Position numbers and translations under genes: made by a program
Part shown: one piece after another, positions 31,590-40,855 of the stretch
Layout: every line of letters begins with the position of its first letter
Numbering within the stretch: the first letter of the stretch is position 1
From: Dugong dugon
Taxonomy: Eukaryota; Chordata; Mammalia; Sirenia; Dugongidae
Assembly (NCBI GenBank): GCA_030035585.1
Contig: CM057473.1
Location: forward strand, 5,258,501-5,322,500
Direction: 5' to 3'
Length of the DNA stretch: 64,000 nt
The notes under the pieces: model-generated
Database searches by the model: none
Seen by the model: the letters and a program-made list of their open reading frames with translations, nothing else
What the model was told of the DNA's origin: nothing

Positions 31590-31925
31590 GTTGTTGTCAT
31601 TTGCCATTGAGCAGGCCCCCCGAACTCATGGTGGCCCCATGCACAATGGAACAAACTTCTACCCATTCCTGTGCCGTCCTCCCGACTGGTTGCAGATCAC
31701 ACAGTTGTGATCTATAGGGTTTTCATTTTCAGAAGTAGATTGCCAGGCCTTTCTTCCTTGTTCATCTTAGTCTGAAGGCTCTGCTGAAACCTGCTCAGCA
31801 TCATAGCAAAGTGCAAACCACCACTGACAGATGGGTTGTGGCTGTGCGTGAAGTGCATTGGCTGGGAATCGAACCCAGGCCTCCTTCATGGAAGCTACAA
31901 ATTCTACCACTGAACACCACCGCCT
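31590..31925 (-). mobile_element. tRNA-Gly-headed RTE-derived element
   Basis: GTTGTTGTCATTTGCCATTG tail, TCTGCTGAAACCTGCTCAGC middle, reverse B box GGAATCGAACCCAGGCCTCC and reverse A box region TTCTACCACTGAACACCACC. Confidence 0.85.
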
Positions 31926-31980
31926 CAATAATAGTACGTACAGTAAATATCATTTTTACTAATATATATAACAGTAATTT

Positions 31981-32140
31981 AGAGCCCTGGTGGCTTGGTG
32001 GTTAAGCATTTGGCTGCTAACCAAAAGGTCAGCAGTTCAAATCCACCAGCTGCTCCTTGGAAACCGTATGGGGCAGTTCTACTCTGTCCTATAGGGTCAC
32101 TATGAATCAGAATCGACTTGGTGGCAATGGGTTTTTTATA
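31981..32140 (+). mobile_element. AfroSINE, full length
   Basis: GAGCCCTGGTGGCTTGGTGG, AACCAAAAGGTCAGCAGTTC, TATGGGGCAGTTCTACTCTG, CGACTTGGTGGCAATGGGTT. Confidence 0.95.
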
Positions 32141-32802
32141 ATAATACTTCACTATTATTTGTAATAGCATATATCATTTACAATCATAAATAATGAAATC
32201 ATTTACTTTAGTATGAGGTGCTTTGCAGCTCTGGAGAAATGTTGCCAGCCTGCAGAAATGCCTCTCCATGGGCTAGCGAGGATTTCTGTGACGAGGTATT
32301 TGTGTCTTGAACACAGTGGCTGTAAAGGACTGGAAATGTCCACGCGGGGCGAGGCGGGAGATGCCCCCTGTTTCCGGTCATTTCCATCCTGGCTTTTCCT
32401 TCTCGTGGGGGCGTTCAAGCTGGGGAGGGGGGGCAGTAAGGGCCGTGCCCACCGCCTGCTTACGACCACGTTTTCCATCCCTTGTGTGGCGTTGAGCCAG
32501 CCTCTTCAGCAGCCCAGGGTTCAGCCGTTCCAGTCACAAAGTGAAGGAGTAGAATTAGATTATCACCAAGATTTTAAAAGTTCCATTTGATGCTTCTTCC
32601 TGCCTTTAGTCTTTGGGGCACCATGATCTGACTCTCTGTTCCCAGCATCCATTTCATGTTATAGTCAAGGTAGATGATATCAGTACTTACAATATTTGTA
32701 TTTATTGTTCTCGGCTCTGGAAGAACCTTTTGACACTAACTCCAGCCTTCGTTTGAACAAGAATGGGAATAAAGTGATGTGAATTTATTAAATGGATGAA
32801 GA
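32141..32802. other. No gene or repeat recognised
   Basis: AT-rich start, then a GC-richer patch near 32,340-32,450. No feature is supported. Confidence 0.5.
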
Positions 32803-32990
32803 AGACCACAGCCTCTGGAGTCCAGCTTCCAGTGTTCAAGTCCCAGCTCTGCCACTTACAACCAGTAAGTGGGCAAGCTTTTAAAATTCATTATGCCTCC
32901 ATGTTCTCATCTCCAAAATGGGATAAAAATAGGACTTACCTTATGAGATTGTTGCAAACAGTAACTTATTTAAATTTGTATGCTTATGTT
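32803..32990 (-). mobile_element. MIR
   Basis: TTCAAGTCCCAGCTCTGCCA, TCATCTCCAAAATGGGATAA and TTATGAGATTGTTGCAAAC in that order are a reversed MIR. Confidence 0.8.
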
Positions 32991-32999
32991 TAATAAATG

Positions 33000-33160
33000 A
33001 CGTGGCACAGTGGTTAAGAGGTCGGCTGCTAACCAAAAGGTCAGCAGTTCAAATCCACCAGCCACTCCTTGGAAACCCTATGGGACAGTTCCATTCTGTC
33101 CTGCAGGGTCGCAAAGAGACAGAATCAAATTGACAGCAACGGGTTTGGTGTTTCGGTTTT
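33000..33160 (+). mobile_element. AfroSINE, slightly 5'-truncated
   Basis: ACGTGGCACAGTGGTTAAGA, CTAACCAAAAGGTCAGCAGT, AACCCTATGGGACAGTTCCA, TTGACAGCAACGGGTTTGGT. Confidence 0.94.
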
Positions 33161-33372
33161 ATCACCTAAATAATTAGTATTCCTGGTAACTGGTAACTAT
33201 GCATTTTAGCGTAGCAACCTCTTCCCTTTCCTAATATGACCCATTAACAAATGTGAGGGATACCAAGTTCTGCGAAAAACACTGGCCTGGACCCAGGTTC
33301 TTATGCGTGCAGTGTTTACCATCAAGTTGGAAAGGTAAGCCCGAGATACAAATAAAATATAAGCTAATAGTA

Positions 33373-33788
33373 TGTTATGGGTTGAATTTTGACCCCCGGA
33401 AAGATATATTGAAGTCCTATCTCCTGGTACCTGGGAACACGACCTTGTGTGGAAATAGTCTTTGCAGATGGTATCACTTAAATGAACTTGGGGTCGTCCT
33501 GGGGTGGAGTAAGTCCCAATCCCATCTGAGGGCTGTTTTTACAAAAGAGGAGAAGAGACAGGCAAGACAGAAGGTGTGGAGATGCAGCTACAGACCAAGG
33601 AGCGCATGGGGGTGCCAGAACCTGGGGGAGACCAGCAAGGGTCCCCCCTAGAGATTTCAGAGGGAACATAGCCCTGCCAACACGCTATATTCATGTTTCC
33701 AGCCCCAAACTGTGAGACAATACATTTCTGTTATTACAAGCCACCAGTTTGTGGTATTTTGTTACGGTGGCCCCAGGGAACCAACACA
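33373..33788 (+). mobile_element. MaLR solo LTR
   Basis: TGTTATGGGTTGAATTTTGA at the start, AAGTCCCAATCCCATCTGAG inside, CCCCAAACTGTGAGACAATA and TTGTTACGGTGGCCCCAGGG at the end. Sense orientation. Confidence 0.85.
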
Positions 33789-34235
33789 GAATCTGAGAGG
33801 AGGCTTTTTGGGGAAAGTATTTTGAGGTCACAGTCTTGGGTCCCCCCCGGTGGCTGGTCTGCTGACAGACCTTCAGAGCAGTCAGGGCTGATGTGGAGAA
33901 GAGCCGGGGGTGAACCAACACGCCTGCTACTACAGGCTGGAAACCACAGCCAGGCGGGCTGTGGTCACAGGGTGGCCTGCAGACCAGCAGTGCCATTTGG
34001 CCTCATCCTGGAGCTTGTGGGAAATGCAGAGTCTGGACCTGGGAGCCGCAGTCCGCTGAGTCAGAGTCTCATTTGAATGAGGTCCCAGGTGACCTGTGTG
34101 CCTGTTCCTGCTGAGACGGGTAGCCCAGGCTGTTGTTTTTAGGTTCTGGTTTTACCCCCTGACGTAGACTGTTACTCACAACAACAAAGTGACTCCAAGC
34201 GATCCTGATCATCAGGGATGAGCTCATTTCTCTAG

Positions 34236-34330
34236 GCGACAACATGCAGTTTGGGTGTCAAGGAGGAAGTGTGAAGATCCCCCTCACAACAGCAACAAAA
34301 ACTGTAAAATTCCTAGAAATAAATCTAGCA
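34236..34330 (+). mobile_element. L1 fragment
   Basis: TTTGGGTGTCAAGGAGGAAG and AAATTCCTAGAAATAAATCT parallel the L1 ORF2-like segment at 38418, same orientation. Confidence 0.55.
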
Positions 34331-34889
34331 ACTGACCAAAGTTACTTGGGGTCTTTATTGGAGTCACGGTGCCCACAGTCACAGTACCCACGACTCCGGT
34401 TCTACCCATTGGGATCTGTGAATTCTCAGAAGAAATTTGGATTAATGTGAAGCCAAGGGAACTAACCTTCATTCCCGTTCCGCTTCCACTTCGGTCAGAA
34501 GGGTGAGAAGATTTTCTCTGCTCTTCCACGCAAACTCACAAGGGAAACTTTGTTTGAATATTTTAAAAGATTTAAAATATTCAAAGTAGTAAATGTTGTG
34601 GTAAATGTTTCCAGTTAATTGCCTTTTACCGTCACGGTTCTGTTTCTCGTTTTAACTGGCTTTGATTTCCAAAGTAATACCTGCCCATTTCGGGAAAGCT
34701 GGATATGTAGGTCACAGAAGAGAAAATGAAAACCATCATCCGGAAATTACCACTCTCTGTATTTTGTTTACAGATTTCTAGGATGTTCCCCTATAAAACA
34801 AGATTATATTGAACATGCTTCTTTATGAACTGCCTTTTCCCCGTCTTACTGTGTATTGTATCAATACTCCATACCATAGAAGTTCTTAA

Positions 34890-34971
34890 AAGTGAGCGAT
34901 CCTCAGAATTACCTGAAGGGCTTGTTAAGACTGATTTCTGGCCACATCTCCGGAGTTTTTGATTCAGGAGG
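34890..34971. mobile_element. MER5-like hAT fragment, left half
   Basis: GATCCTCAGAATTACCTGAA, GGGCTTGTTAAGACTGAT and GAGTTTTTGATTCAGG resemble a MER5A-type non-autonomous hAT element. It continues after the LTR at 35541. Confidence 0.6.
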
Positions 34972-35540
34972 TGTTATGGATGACATTGTATCCCCTCAAA
35001 ATATGTGTGGACATCCTAACCCCTAGACCTGTGGATATAATCCTGTTTGGGACTAGGATTTTCTTTGTTATGTGAATTAAGTTATACATCGAGTACCAAA
35101 CCAAACCCTTTGCCATCAAGTTGATTCCTATAGCGATCCTATAGGACAGAGCAGAACTGCCTCCAAGGATTAGCTGGTGGATTCGAACCGCTGACATTTT
35201 GGTTAGCAGCCAGGCTCTTAACCAGTGCACCACCTGGGCTCCTACGTGAGTACAGTGGGTTCTAAATCTAATCACTTCTGAGCAATAAAAACAGCAGCAT
35301 ACACATAGTGATACACACATACACCCACACCCACACAGGGAAAGACGGGTGCCATACAAGGAACCATCTAGAAGCCAAGGAACCAAGGAATGTCCAGGGC
35401 TACCTACAAGGAAGAAATCAACACAGTTGAGACTCTGATTTGAACTTTCAGCCTCCAGCGCTGTGAGAAAATAAATTTCTGTTCTTTAAAGCCACCTATG
35501 TGTGGTATTTCTGTTACAGCAGCACTGGAGAACCAAGACA
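34972..35540 (+). mobile_element. MaLR solo LTR with 5-bp TSD, carrying a SINE
   Basis: Begins TGTTATGGATGACATTGTAT and ends GAGAACCAAGACA. The TSD is GGAGG (34967-34971) and GGCGG (35541-35545), one change. It interrupts a MER5-like element and is itself interrupted at 35099-35246. Confidence 0.88.
35099..35246 (-). mobile_element. AfroSINE nested in MaLR LTR
   Basis: CAAACCAAACCCTTTGCCAT, ATCCTATAGGACAGAGCAGA, TTTGGTTAGCAGCCAGGCTC, CACCACCTGGGCTCC. Flanks TACATCGAGTAC and TACGTGAGTAC are a decayed TSD. Confidence 0.9.
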
Positions 35541-35640
35541 GGCGGTGTGGGTCTGGGGGCCAAAAATCTGCATTTCCAGCAAGTCCCAGGGATGCCCCGC
35601 TCCTCCTGGGGACCACCAACCTGGAGGATCGCTGCCATAC
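35541..35640. mobile_element. MER5-like hAT fragment, right half
   Basis: GGTGTGGGTCTGGGGGCCAA, AAATCTGCATTTCCAGCAAG, CCAGGGATGCC continue the element broken at 34971. Confidence 0.6.
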
Positions 35641-36044
35641 AACATCAGTGTCTGTGACCTTGGAAGCCCTATTTTTTCTCAGAGCTTCTAAGAGATTCTG
35701 ATGGCCCATGAGGTTTGGGAACTATAATCAGAGCAGGTGTTCTTACTGTGACAGGCAAATCTAAATTTGATGGTGTGGTGGAGGAAGGAGGGAGGCAGGG
35801 ACAGGCTATCAACAGACTGCCCATTACAGATGATTTGTTCTTAGGAGAGATGTAGGTGAAGGGGACCTTCCCCATTCTGATTTACCTTTAAGGAGAATGG
35901 ACTGAAGAGTGGTTTTACAACCGTGTTAACTCAAAATGGAGGGAAATTGACTATTACAGATCATCATAACTGCTGTACAAAAAGGAGCAAGTAGAACAAG
36001 TTTTAATTTAAGCAAGTGACAGCCTGAAAGGCAAATGAATAGTG
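35641..36044. other. No recognised feature
   Basis: Single-copy-looking intergenic sequence. Confidence 0.5.
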
Positions 36045-36180
36045 TAGAAAGAGCCTTCTACGTTGGAAGGCACCAAGGCCATGGCCTCCAACATACCAAT
36101 GATCATGAAGATGGTGCAGGGCTGGGTCATGTGTACGAGTTGTTGCTGACTCAATGGCAACTAACAACAACAGCAAACAA
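36045..36180 (+). mobile_element. RTE-type 3' end
   Basis: ATCATGAAGATGGTGCAGGG, then GACTCAATGGCAACTAACAA plus CAACAG: the terminal sequence shared by the RTE LINE and its short derivatives, + strand. Confidence 0.7.
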
Positions 36181-36228
36181 AATTTAATAATCATTGGAGA
36201 AAACTGATCTCTTATGTCCATCCTCTCA

Positions 36229-36425
36229 GGGAACCTGGTGGGGCAGTGGTAAAAGGCTTGGATGCTAACTGAAAAGTTGGCGGTTTGAACCAGCCTGGTG
36301 GCTCCAAGATCTGGCGATCTGCTCCTATAAAGATTACAGCCAAGAAAACCCTACAGGGCAGTTCTACTCTGGCGCATGGGGTTGCGATGAATCGGGATTA
36401 ACTCGACGGCACCACCACCACCAAT
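36229..36425 (+). mobile_element. AfroSINE, longer subfamily
   Basis: GGAACCTGGTGGGGCAGTGG, CTAACTGAAAAGTTGGCGGT, GATCTGGCGATCTGCTCCTA, CTCGACGGCACCACCACCAC with an expanded ACC tail. Confidence 0.9.
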
Positions 36426-36729
36426 AACCTATCCTCCATTATCGTCTGGTATATATCTTTCCAGCTTCTGCTAGCATGCGGAGCAGCCAAACAAACAAAA
36501 TGAGAAGCCTGCATGAAATATTTATTTTTGAAATAATAACTCCTTCAGATCATCTGTAAGAAAAAAAAAACTTTGCATACCATGCGGGAAATGATTTTAT
36601 TTTTACGTTGAGTATTTAAAAGTCATTATTACTTCCTGTTTCAACAGTTGCTGAGTGGGTTTAAGGTGTCTAAGGTGCTTGCCAACACAAGGCGTGCTGT
36701 GAACTCATTTGGAAAGTGCAGTTATTCAA

Positions 36730-37417
36730 AGACCAGCCCTGCTGCCACGGAGTCAATTCTGACTCATGGTGCCCCTGTGTGTGTCAGAGTAGAACTGTAC
36801 TCCACAGGGTTTTCTTTCTTTCTTTCTTTTTTAATTTTATTGTGCTTTGGGTGAAAGTTTACAGCACAAATTAGTTTCTCATTCAAAAATTTATGCACAA
36901 ATTGTTTTGTGTCATTGGTTGGAATCCCTGCAATGTGTCAGCTCTCTCCCGGCTTTCCCCGCCGGGTTCCCCGTGTCCATTCATCCAGCTTTCCTGTCCC
37001 TTCCTGCCTTCTTGTCTTTGCTTTCAGGCAGGTGTGGCCCATTTGGTCTTGTATGTTTGATTGAACTAAGGAGGACATTCTTCACGCCTGTTATTGCTTG
37101 TTTTATAGGCCCGTCTAATCTTTGGCTGAAAGGTGGACTTAGGGAGGGGCTTCAGTTCTGAGTTAGCAGAGTGTCTGGGGGCCACAGTCTCGGGGGTTCC
37201 ACCAGTCCCTATCAGACCAGTAAGTCTGGTCTTTTTTCGAGAATTTGAATTTTGTTCTACATTTTTCTCCCACTCTGTCCAGTCCACAGGGTTTTCAATG
37301 GATTTTCAGAAGTAGATTGCCAGGCCTTTCTTGTGAGGTGCCTCTGGGTGGACTCGAGCCTCCAACCTTCTGGTTAGCAGCTGGGCATGCTAACTGTTTG
37401 CACCACCCAGGGACTCC
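36730..37417 (-). mobile_element. AfroSINE (longer subfamily) split by L1 insertion
   Basis: Halves are 36730-36814 (GCCACGGAGTCAATTCTGAC) and 37283-37417 (AGAAGTAGATTGCCAGGCCT ... CCACCCAGGGACTCC). Removing the insert and one TSD copy restores a continuous SINE. Confidence 0.93.
36815..37282 (-). mobile_element. L1 3'-end insertion with 14-bp TSD
   Basis: TCCACAGGGTTTTC at 36801-36814 and 37283-37296 is a perfect TSD. On the + strand the insert begins TTTCTTTCTTTCTTTTTTAA (reverse A-rich tail), then GTGCTTTGGGTGAAAGTTTA. 468 bp, 5'-truncated. Confidence 0.93.
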
Positions 37418-37818
37418 AGTTATACAGAACACTGCCTAAAACGGAGCCTGACCGTTTTTAACAACCCCTCTTGGGCCATGGGCTTCGTTTGTTGGTTTGT
37501 TTTGGTCTAACGCAGAGCTGCAGGGGAGCTGATGTTGTTCTGTGTGCTGTCAATGTGTGATGGCCCTGGCAGGTGGGGCCCAGCATCCCAGTTAGGAGGG
37601 CAGAGATGCTCTTCAGACGGTGGTTGTAATACGACATGAAGCAAAGGTTGGACCCAGCTGTGCGGGCATTCTCTTTTCCACTGGCAGAAGTTCCCAGCTT
37701 CTCTCCTCGTTTGCGTTGAGTGAGGTTGCAATGAATAAATGAAAATCTAAGGGAGTGTTTCCAAATGGTAGCATTTGTGTTACATTTGCTCTGAAGGTTT
37801 GTGATGTAAGGGAGTCAG

Positions 37819-38337
37819 TCTCAGTTTACCTAGTGCTGCTATAACAGAAATACTACAAGTAAATGGCTTCAACAAACAGAAGTTCATTCTCTCACCGTGT
37901 AGGATGCTAGAAGTCCAAATTCAGGGCACCAGCTCCAGGAGAAGGCCTTCTCTCTCTGTCGGTTCTGAGGGAAGGTCCTTTTCATCAGTGTTCTCCAGTT
38001 GAGGAGCTTCTCAGTGCAGGACCCCAGGTCCAAAGGACACGCTCTTCTCCTGGCTCTTGTTTCTTGGTGGTAGGAGGTCCCCATGTCTCTCTGCTCGCTT
38101 CTCGATTTTGTATCTTGAAAGAGATTGGCTCAGGACACGATCCAATCTTGTAGATTGAGTCCAGCCTCATTAATACAACTTCCACTAATCCCATCTCATC
38201 AATATCATAGAGGCAGGATTTACAACACGTAGGAACATCACATCAGATGACAAAATGGTGGACAATCACACAGTACTGGGAATCATGGCCTAGCCAAGTT
38301 GATATACATTTTTGGGGGACACAATTCAATCCATAAC
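37819..38337 (-). mobile_element. MaLR LTR
   Basis: CTAGTGCTGCTATAACAGAA, AGAAGTTCATTCTCTCACCG, GGGAATCATGGCCTAGCCAA, GGGGACACAATTCAATCCAT: reverse orientation, full length. Confidence 0.85.
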
Positions 38338-38417
38338 TGGCTCTTTGGATTTCTTTTCCCCCCTGATTATTAGAAACAAGTTCATATCCTACATAAGGAC
38401 TTGTGGTTTGAGTGTCA

Positions 38418-38978
38418 AAGAGGAGATGTGAATATTCCATAAACAATAGGGGGGAGAAAAAACCCCTCAAAACAAAACAAAAAAGAAATGAAATGCCTAG
38501 GAATAAATCCAGCAATAGTTGGGCAATACCTTTATGGAGAAAATTGTATATCATTACAGAAAGACATCAAAGAAGACGTGAAGAAATGAAGATGACTACC
38601 ATGTTTATCAACGAAAAACTTAATTTCATAAATATGGCAGTTCTTCCCATCTTGACCCATAAACGCAATGCAATTCCAGTCAGCATCATGAAATTTTGCA
38701 AACTTTATTTAAAGTTTATATGAAAGAGCAAAAAGCCAAAAATATTTGCCATACCTGATTTCAAGCTATATTATAATGCAGTCACAACAGTATTGTATTG
38801 GTCTAGGGATATACAAATAGAAAAATGGGATGAAATAGAGGGATCCAAACCAGGGCCACACATGTATGGAAATTGGATTTACAACAGAGGTGGTATTGCG
38901 CATTAGTGCGGTAAGATTCAATAAGTGGAGCTATGATAATTGGTTATCCCTTTGGATAAAAGATGAGATTAGATCCGG
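38418..38978 (+). mobile_element. L1 ORF2 fragment, decayed
   Basis: GAAATGCCTAGGAATAAATC, TATGGCAGTTCTTCCCATCT and GCAATGCAATTCCAGTCAGC correspond to the end of the L1 reverse transcriptase ORF. No long open frame remains. Confidence 0.82.
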
Positions 38979-38990
38979 TATGAGTTATCT

Positions 38991-39059
38991 CATAAGAAGC
39001 CCTGGTATAGGGTTGCTATGAGTTGGAATTGACTCAACGGCAATGGATTTTTTTTTGAT
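38991..39059 (+). mobile_element. 69-bp AfroSINE with internal deletion and perfect 12-bp TSD
   Basis: TATGAGTTATCT at 38979-38990 and 39060-39071. The insert has the head AGCCCTGGTA joined directly to TAGGGTTGCTATGAGTTGG and the normal tail ACTCAACGGCAATGG plus T9. About 105 bp of body are absent. Confidence 0.94.
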
Positions 39060-39227
39060 TATGAGTTATCTATTATTGTGTAACAATGTTACCACAACCG
39101 TAGTGGCTTAAGACTACACACATTTATTATATCATAGTTTCTGTGGGTCAGGAGTCCAAGCCCAGCTCAGCTGAGTCCTCTGTAAGAATGCAACAAGGGA
39201 ATTGGCCAGGACTACGGTCTCATCATG

Positions 39228-39445
39228 GAGCCCTGGTGGCACAGTAGTTACAGCGCTCAGCTTTGAACCAAAAGTTTGGTGGTTTGAACTCATCAGCTGC
39301 TCTGTAGGAAAAAGATATGGCAGTCTGCTTCCGTTAAGATTTGCAGCCTTGGAAACCTTAGATGGGGCAGCAGTTTTCAGTCCTATAGGGTCATTATGAG
39401 TCGGAATCAACTCAACAGCAGTGGGTTTGGTTTTTGGTTTTGGTT
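39228..39445 (+). mobile_element. AfroSINE, longer variant
   Basis: GGAGCCCTGGTGGCACAGTA, AACCAAAAGTTTGGTGGTTT, GCAGTCTGCTTCCGTTAAGA, TCAACTCAACAGCAGTGGGT. GGTCTCATC occurs on both sides as a possible TSD. Confidence 0.93.
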
Positions 39446-39747
39446 TAAGGGTCTCATCTGAAGCTTGACTGGGGAAGAATTTGCTTCTAAGCTCACGTGG
39501 TTATCGGCAGAATTCAGTTCCCTGCAGGCTATTGGACTGAGGGCCTCAGTTTCTCACTGGCTATTAACTGGAGGCCATCCTCAGTTGCCTGCCATGCGAC
39601 CCTCTCCATAAGCAGATCACAACATGGCAGCTTACTTCTTCAAAACTAGCAAGGGAGAGAAAGTTTCCTAGCAAGATGGGCATTGCAATCTTAGGTTACA
39701 TAATCACATACAGTTGATCATGTTTGCTGTCTTCTGATGTTTGGAAA

Positions 39748-39943
39748 AGGAGCCCTGCTGGTGCAGTGGTTAAGGCGCTTGACCGCTAACTGAAAAGTTG
39801 GCAGTTTGAAACCACCTAGTGGCTCCATGGGAGAAAGATGTGGCAAACTGTGTCTATAGAGATTCACAGCTTTGGAAATCCTCTGGGGTCACTATGAGAT
39901 GTGATTGACTCAGTGGCAGTGGATTTGGGTTTGGGTTTTTTTG
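39748..39943 (+). mobile_element. AfroSINE, longer variant
   Basis: GGAGCCCTGCTGGTGCAGTG, CTAACTGAAAAGTTGGCAGT, GGGAGAAAGATGTGGCAAAC, TGACTCAGTGGCAGTGGATT. Confidence 0.92.
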
Positions 39944-40084
39944 CTTGGTTGGAAACAAGTCACAGGTCACACTCACACTGAAGGGGAAGGGATTATTCCA
40001 GGGTGAAAATAGCAGGAGTTAGGGATCTTGAGGGCCACTTAGAGTCTGTCTGTTACAGATCCTAACCTCATACCATAGGCAACA

Positions 40085-40205
40085 GTAAATCTCAGGTGAG
40101 TTAAAGACTTCAGTGGGAAAGCAAAACGTACCTGTAAAAACTTTTAGAGGACATTGTAGAAGAACATCTCTATGACCTGCAGGTGGGGAAGAATTTTTAA
40201 AATGA
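40085..40205 (+). mobile_element. L1 fragment
   Basis: AGGTGAGTTAAAGACTTCAG, AACTTTTAGAGGACATTG and AGGTGGGGAAGAATTTTTAA resemble the L1 region upstream of the part at 40853. It borders an inverted repeat arm. Confidence 0.6.
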
Positions 40206-40267
40206 GACGAACTAATGGTGTAAAATATTATCTCTGGGGTATTAATTTGTATGTCCCTAACTACTAG

Positions 40268-40465
40268 TTGGAGTCCCCGGGGTGGTACAAATGGTAAACA
40301 CGCTTAGCTGATAGGCTGTATGTGATTACGTAACACAAAACCGACTCACACACATACACACGGAAAATATCGGTAATTTTAATTCCATTATGATTTGAAA
40401 CTTCTGTGCAAGAGTGTATCGTGAACAAAATGAAAAGGTAATTACAACATGTACATCTGATAAAG
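40268..40465. other. SINE head remnant and A/T-rich filler
   Basis: GGAGTCCCCGGGGTGGTACA and AATGGTAAACACGCTTAGCT are an AfroSINE head that stops at about 40,310. The rest is unassigned sequence inside the inverted repeat. Confidence 0.6.
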
Positions 40466-40670
40466 GAGCCCTGGTGGCACAATGGTTAAATGTTCAGATG
40501 CTAACCGAAAGGTTGGCAGTTCAAACACACCAGCTACTCCACAGGGGAAAAAAGACCTGGAGATCTTCTACCATAGAGATAACAGCCTGGGGAACTCTAT
40601 GGGGGCAGTTCTACTCTGTCATCTAGGGTCAGTATGAGTCGGAATTGACTCGAAGGCACTCAACAACATT
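40466..40670 (+). mobile_element. AfroSINE with perfect 10-bp TSD
   Basis: TCTGATAAAG at 40456-40465 and 40671-40680. Full head GAGCCCTGGTGGCACAATGG; the end CGAAGGCACTCAACAACAT is closer to the RTE terminus than the usual TTTGG tail. Confidence 0.95.
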
Positions 40671-40680
40671 TCTGATAAAG

Positions 40681-40852
40681 AGTTACCAGTTGCCCTTGAG
40701 TCAACCCCAACTCATGGGGACTTTATGTGTATTAGTGACCCTATAGGACAGAGTAGGACTGCTCCACAGGTTTTCCAAGGAGCAGCTGGTGGATTTGAAC
40801 TGCCGACCTTTGGTTAGCAGCTGAGCTCTTAACCACTATGCCGCCAGGTCTC
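40681..40852 (-). mobile_element. AfroSINE
   Basis: TTGCCCTTGAGTCAACCCCA, TTAGTGACCCTATAGGACAG, GACCTTTGGTTAGCAGCTGA, CCGCCAGGTCTCC. It directly abuts the TSD of the previous + strand copy. Confidence 0.92.
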
Positions 40853-40855
40853 CTA

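Larger units (their letters stand above)
39072..40060 (-). mobile_element. MLT1-type LTR with two SINE insertions
   Basis: GTGTAACAATGTTACCACAA, GTGGCTTAAGACTACACACA, TCTGTGGGTCAGGAGTCCAA, then AAGCTTGACTGGGGAAGAAT, ending near GTCTGTCTGTTACA: an MLT1 LTR in reverse. SINEs at 39228 and 39748. Confidence 0.8.
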
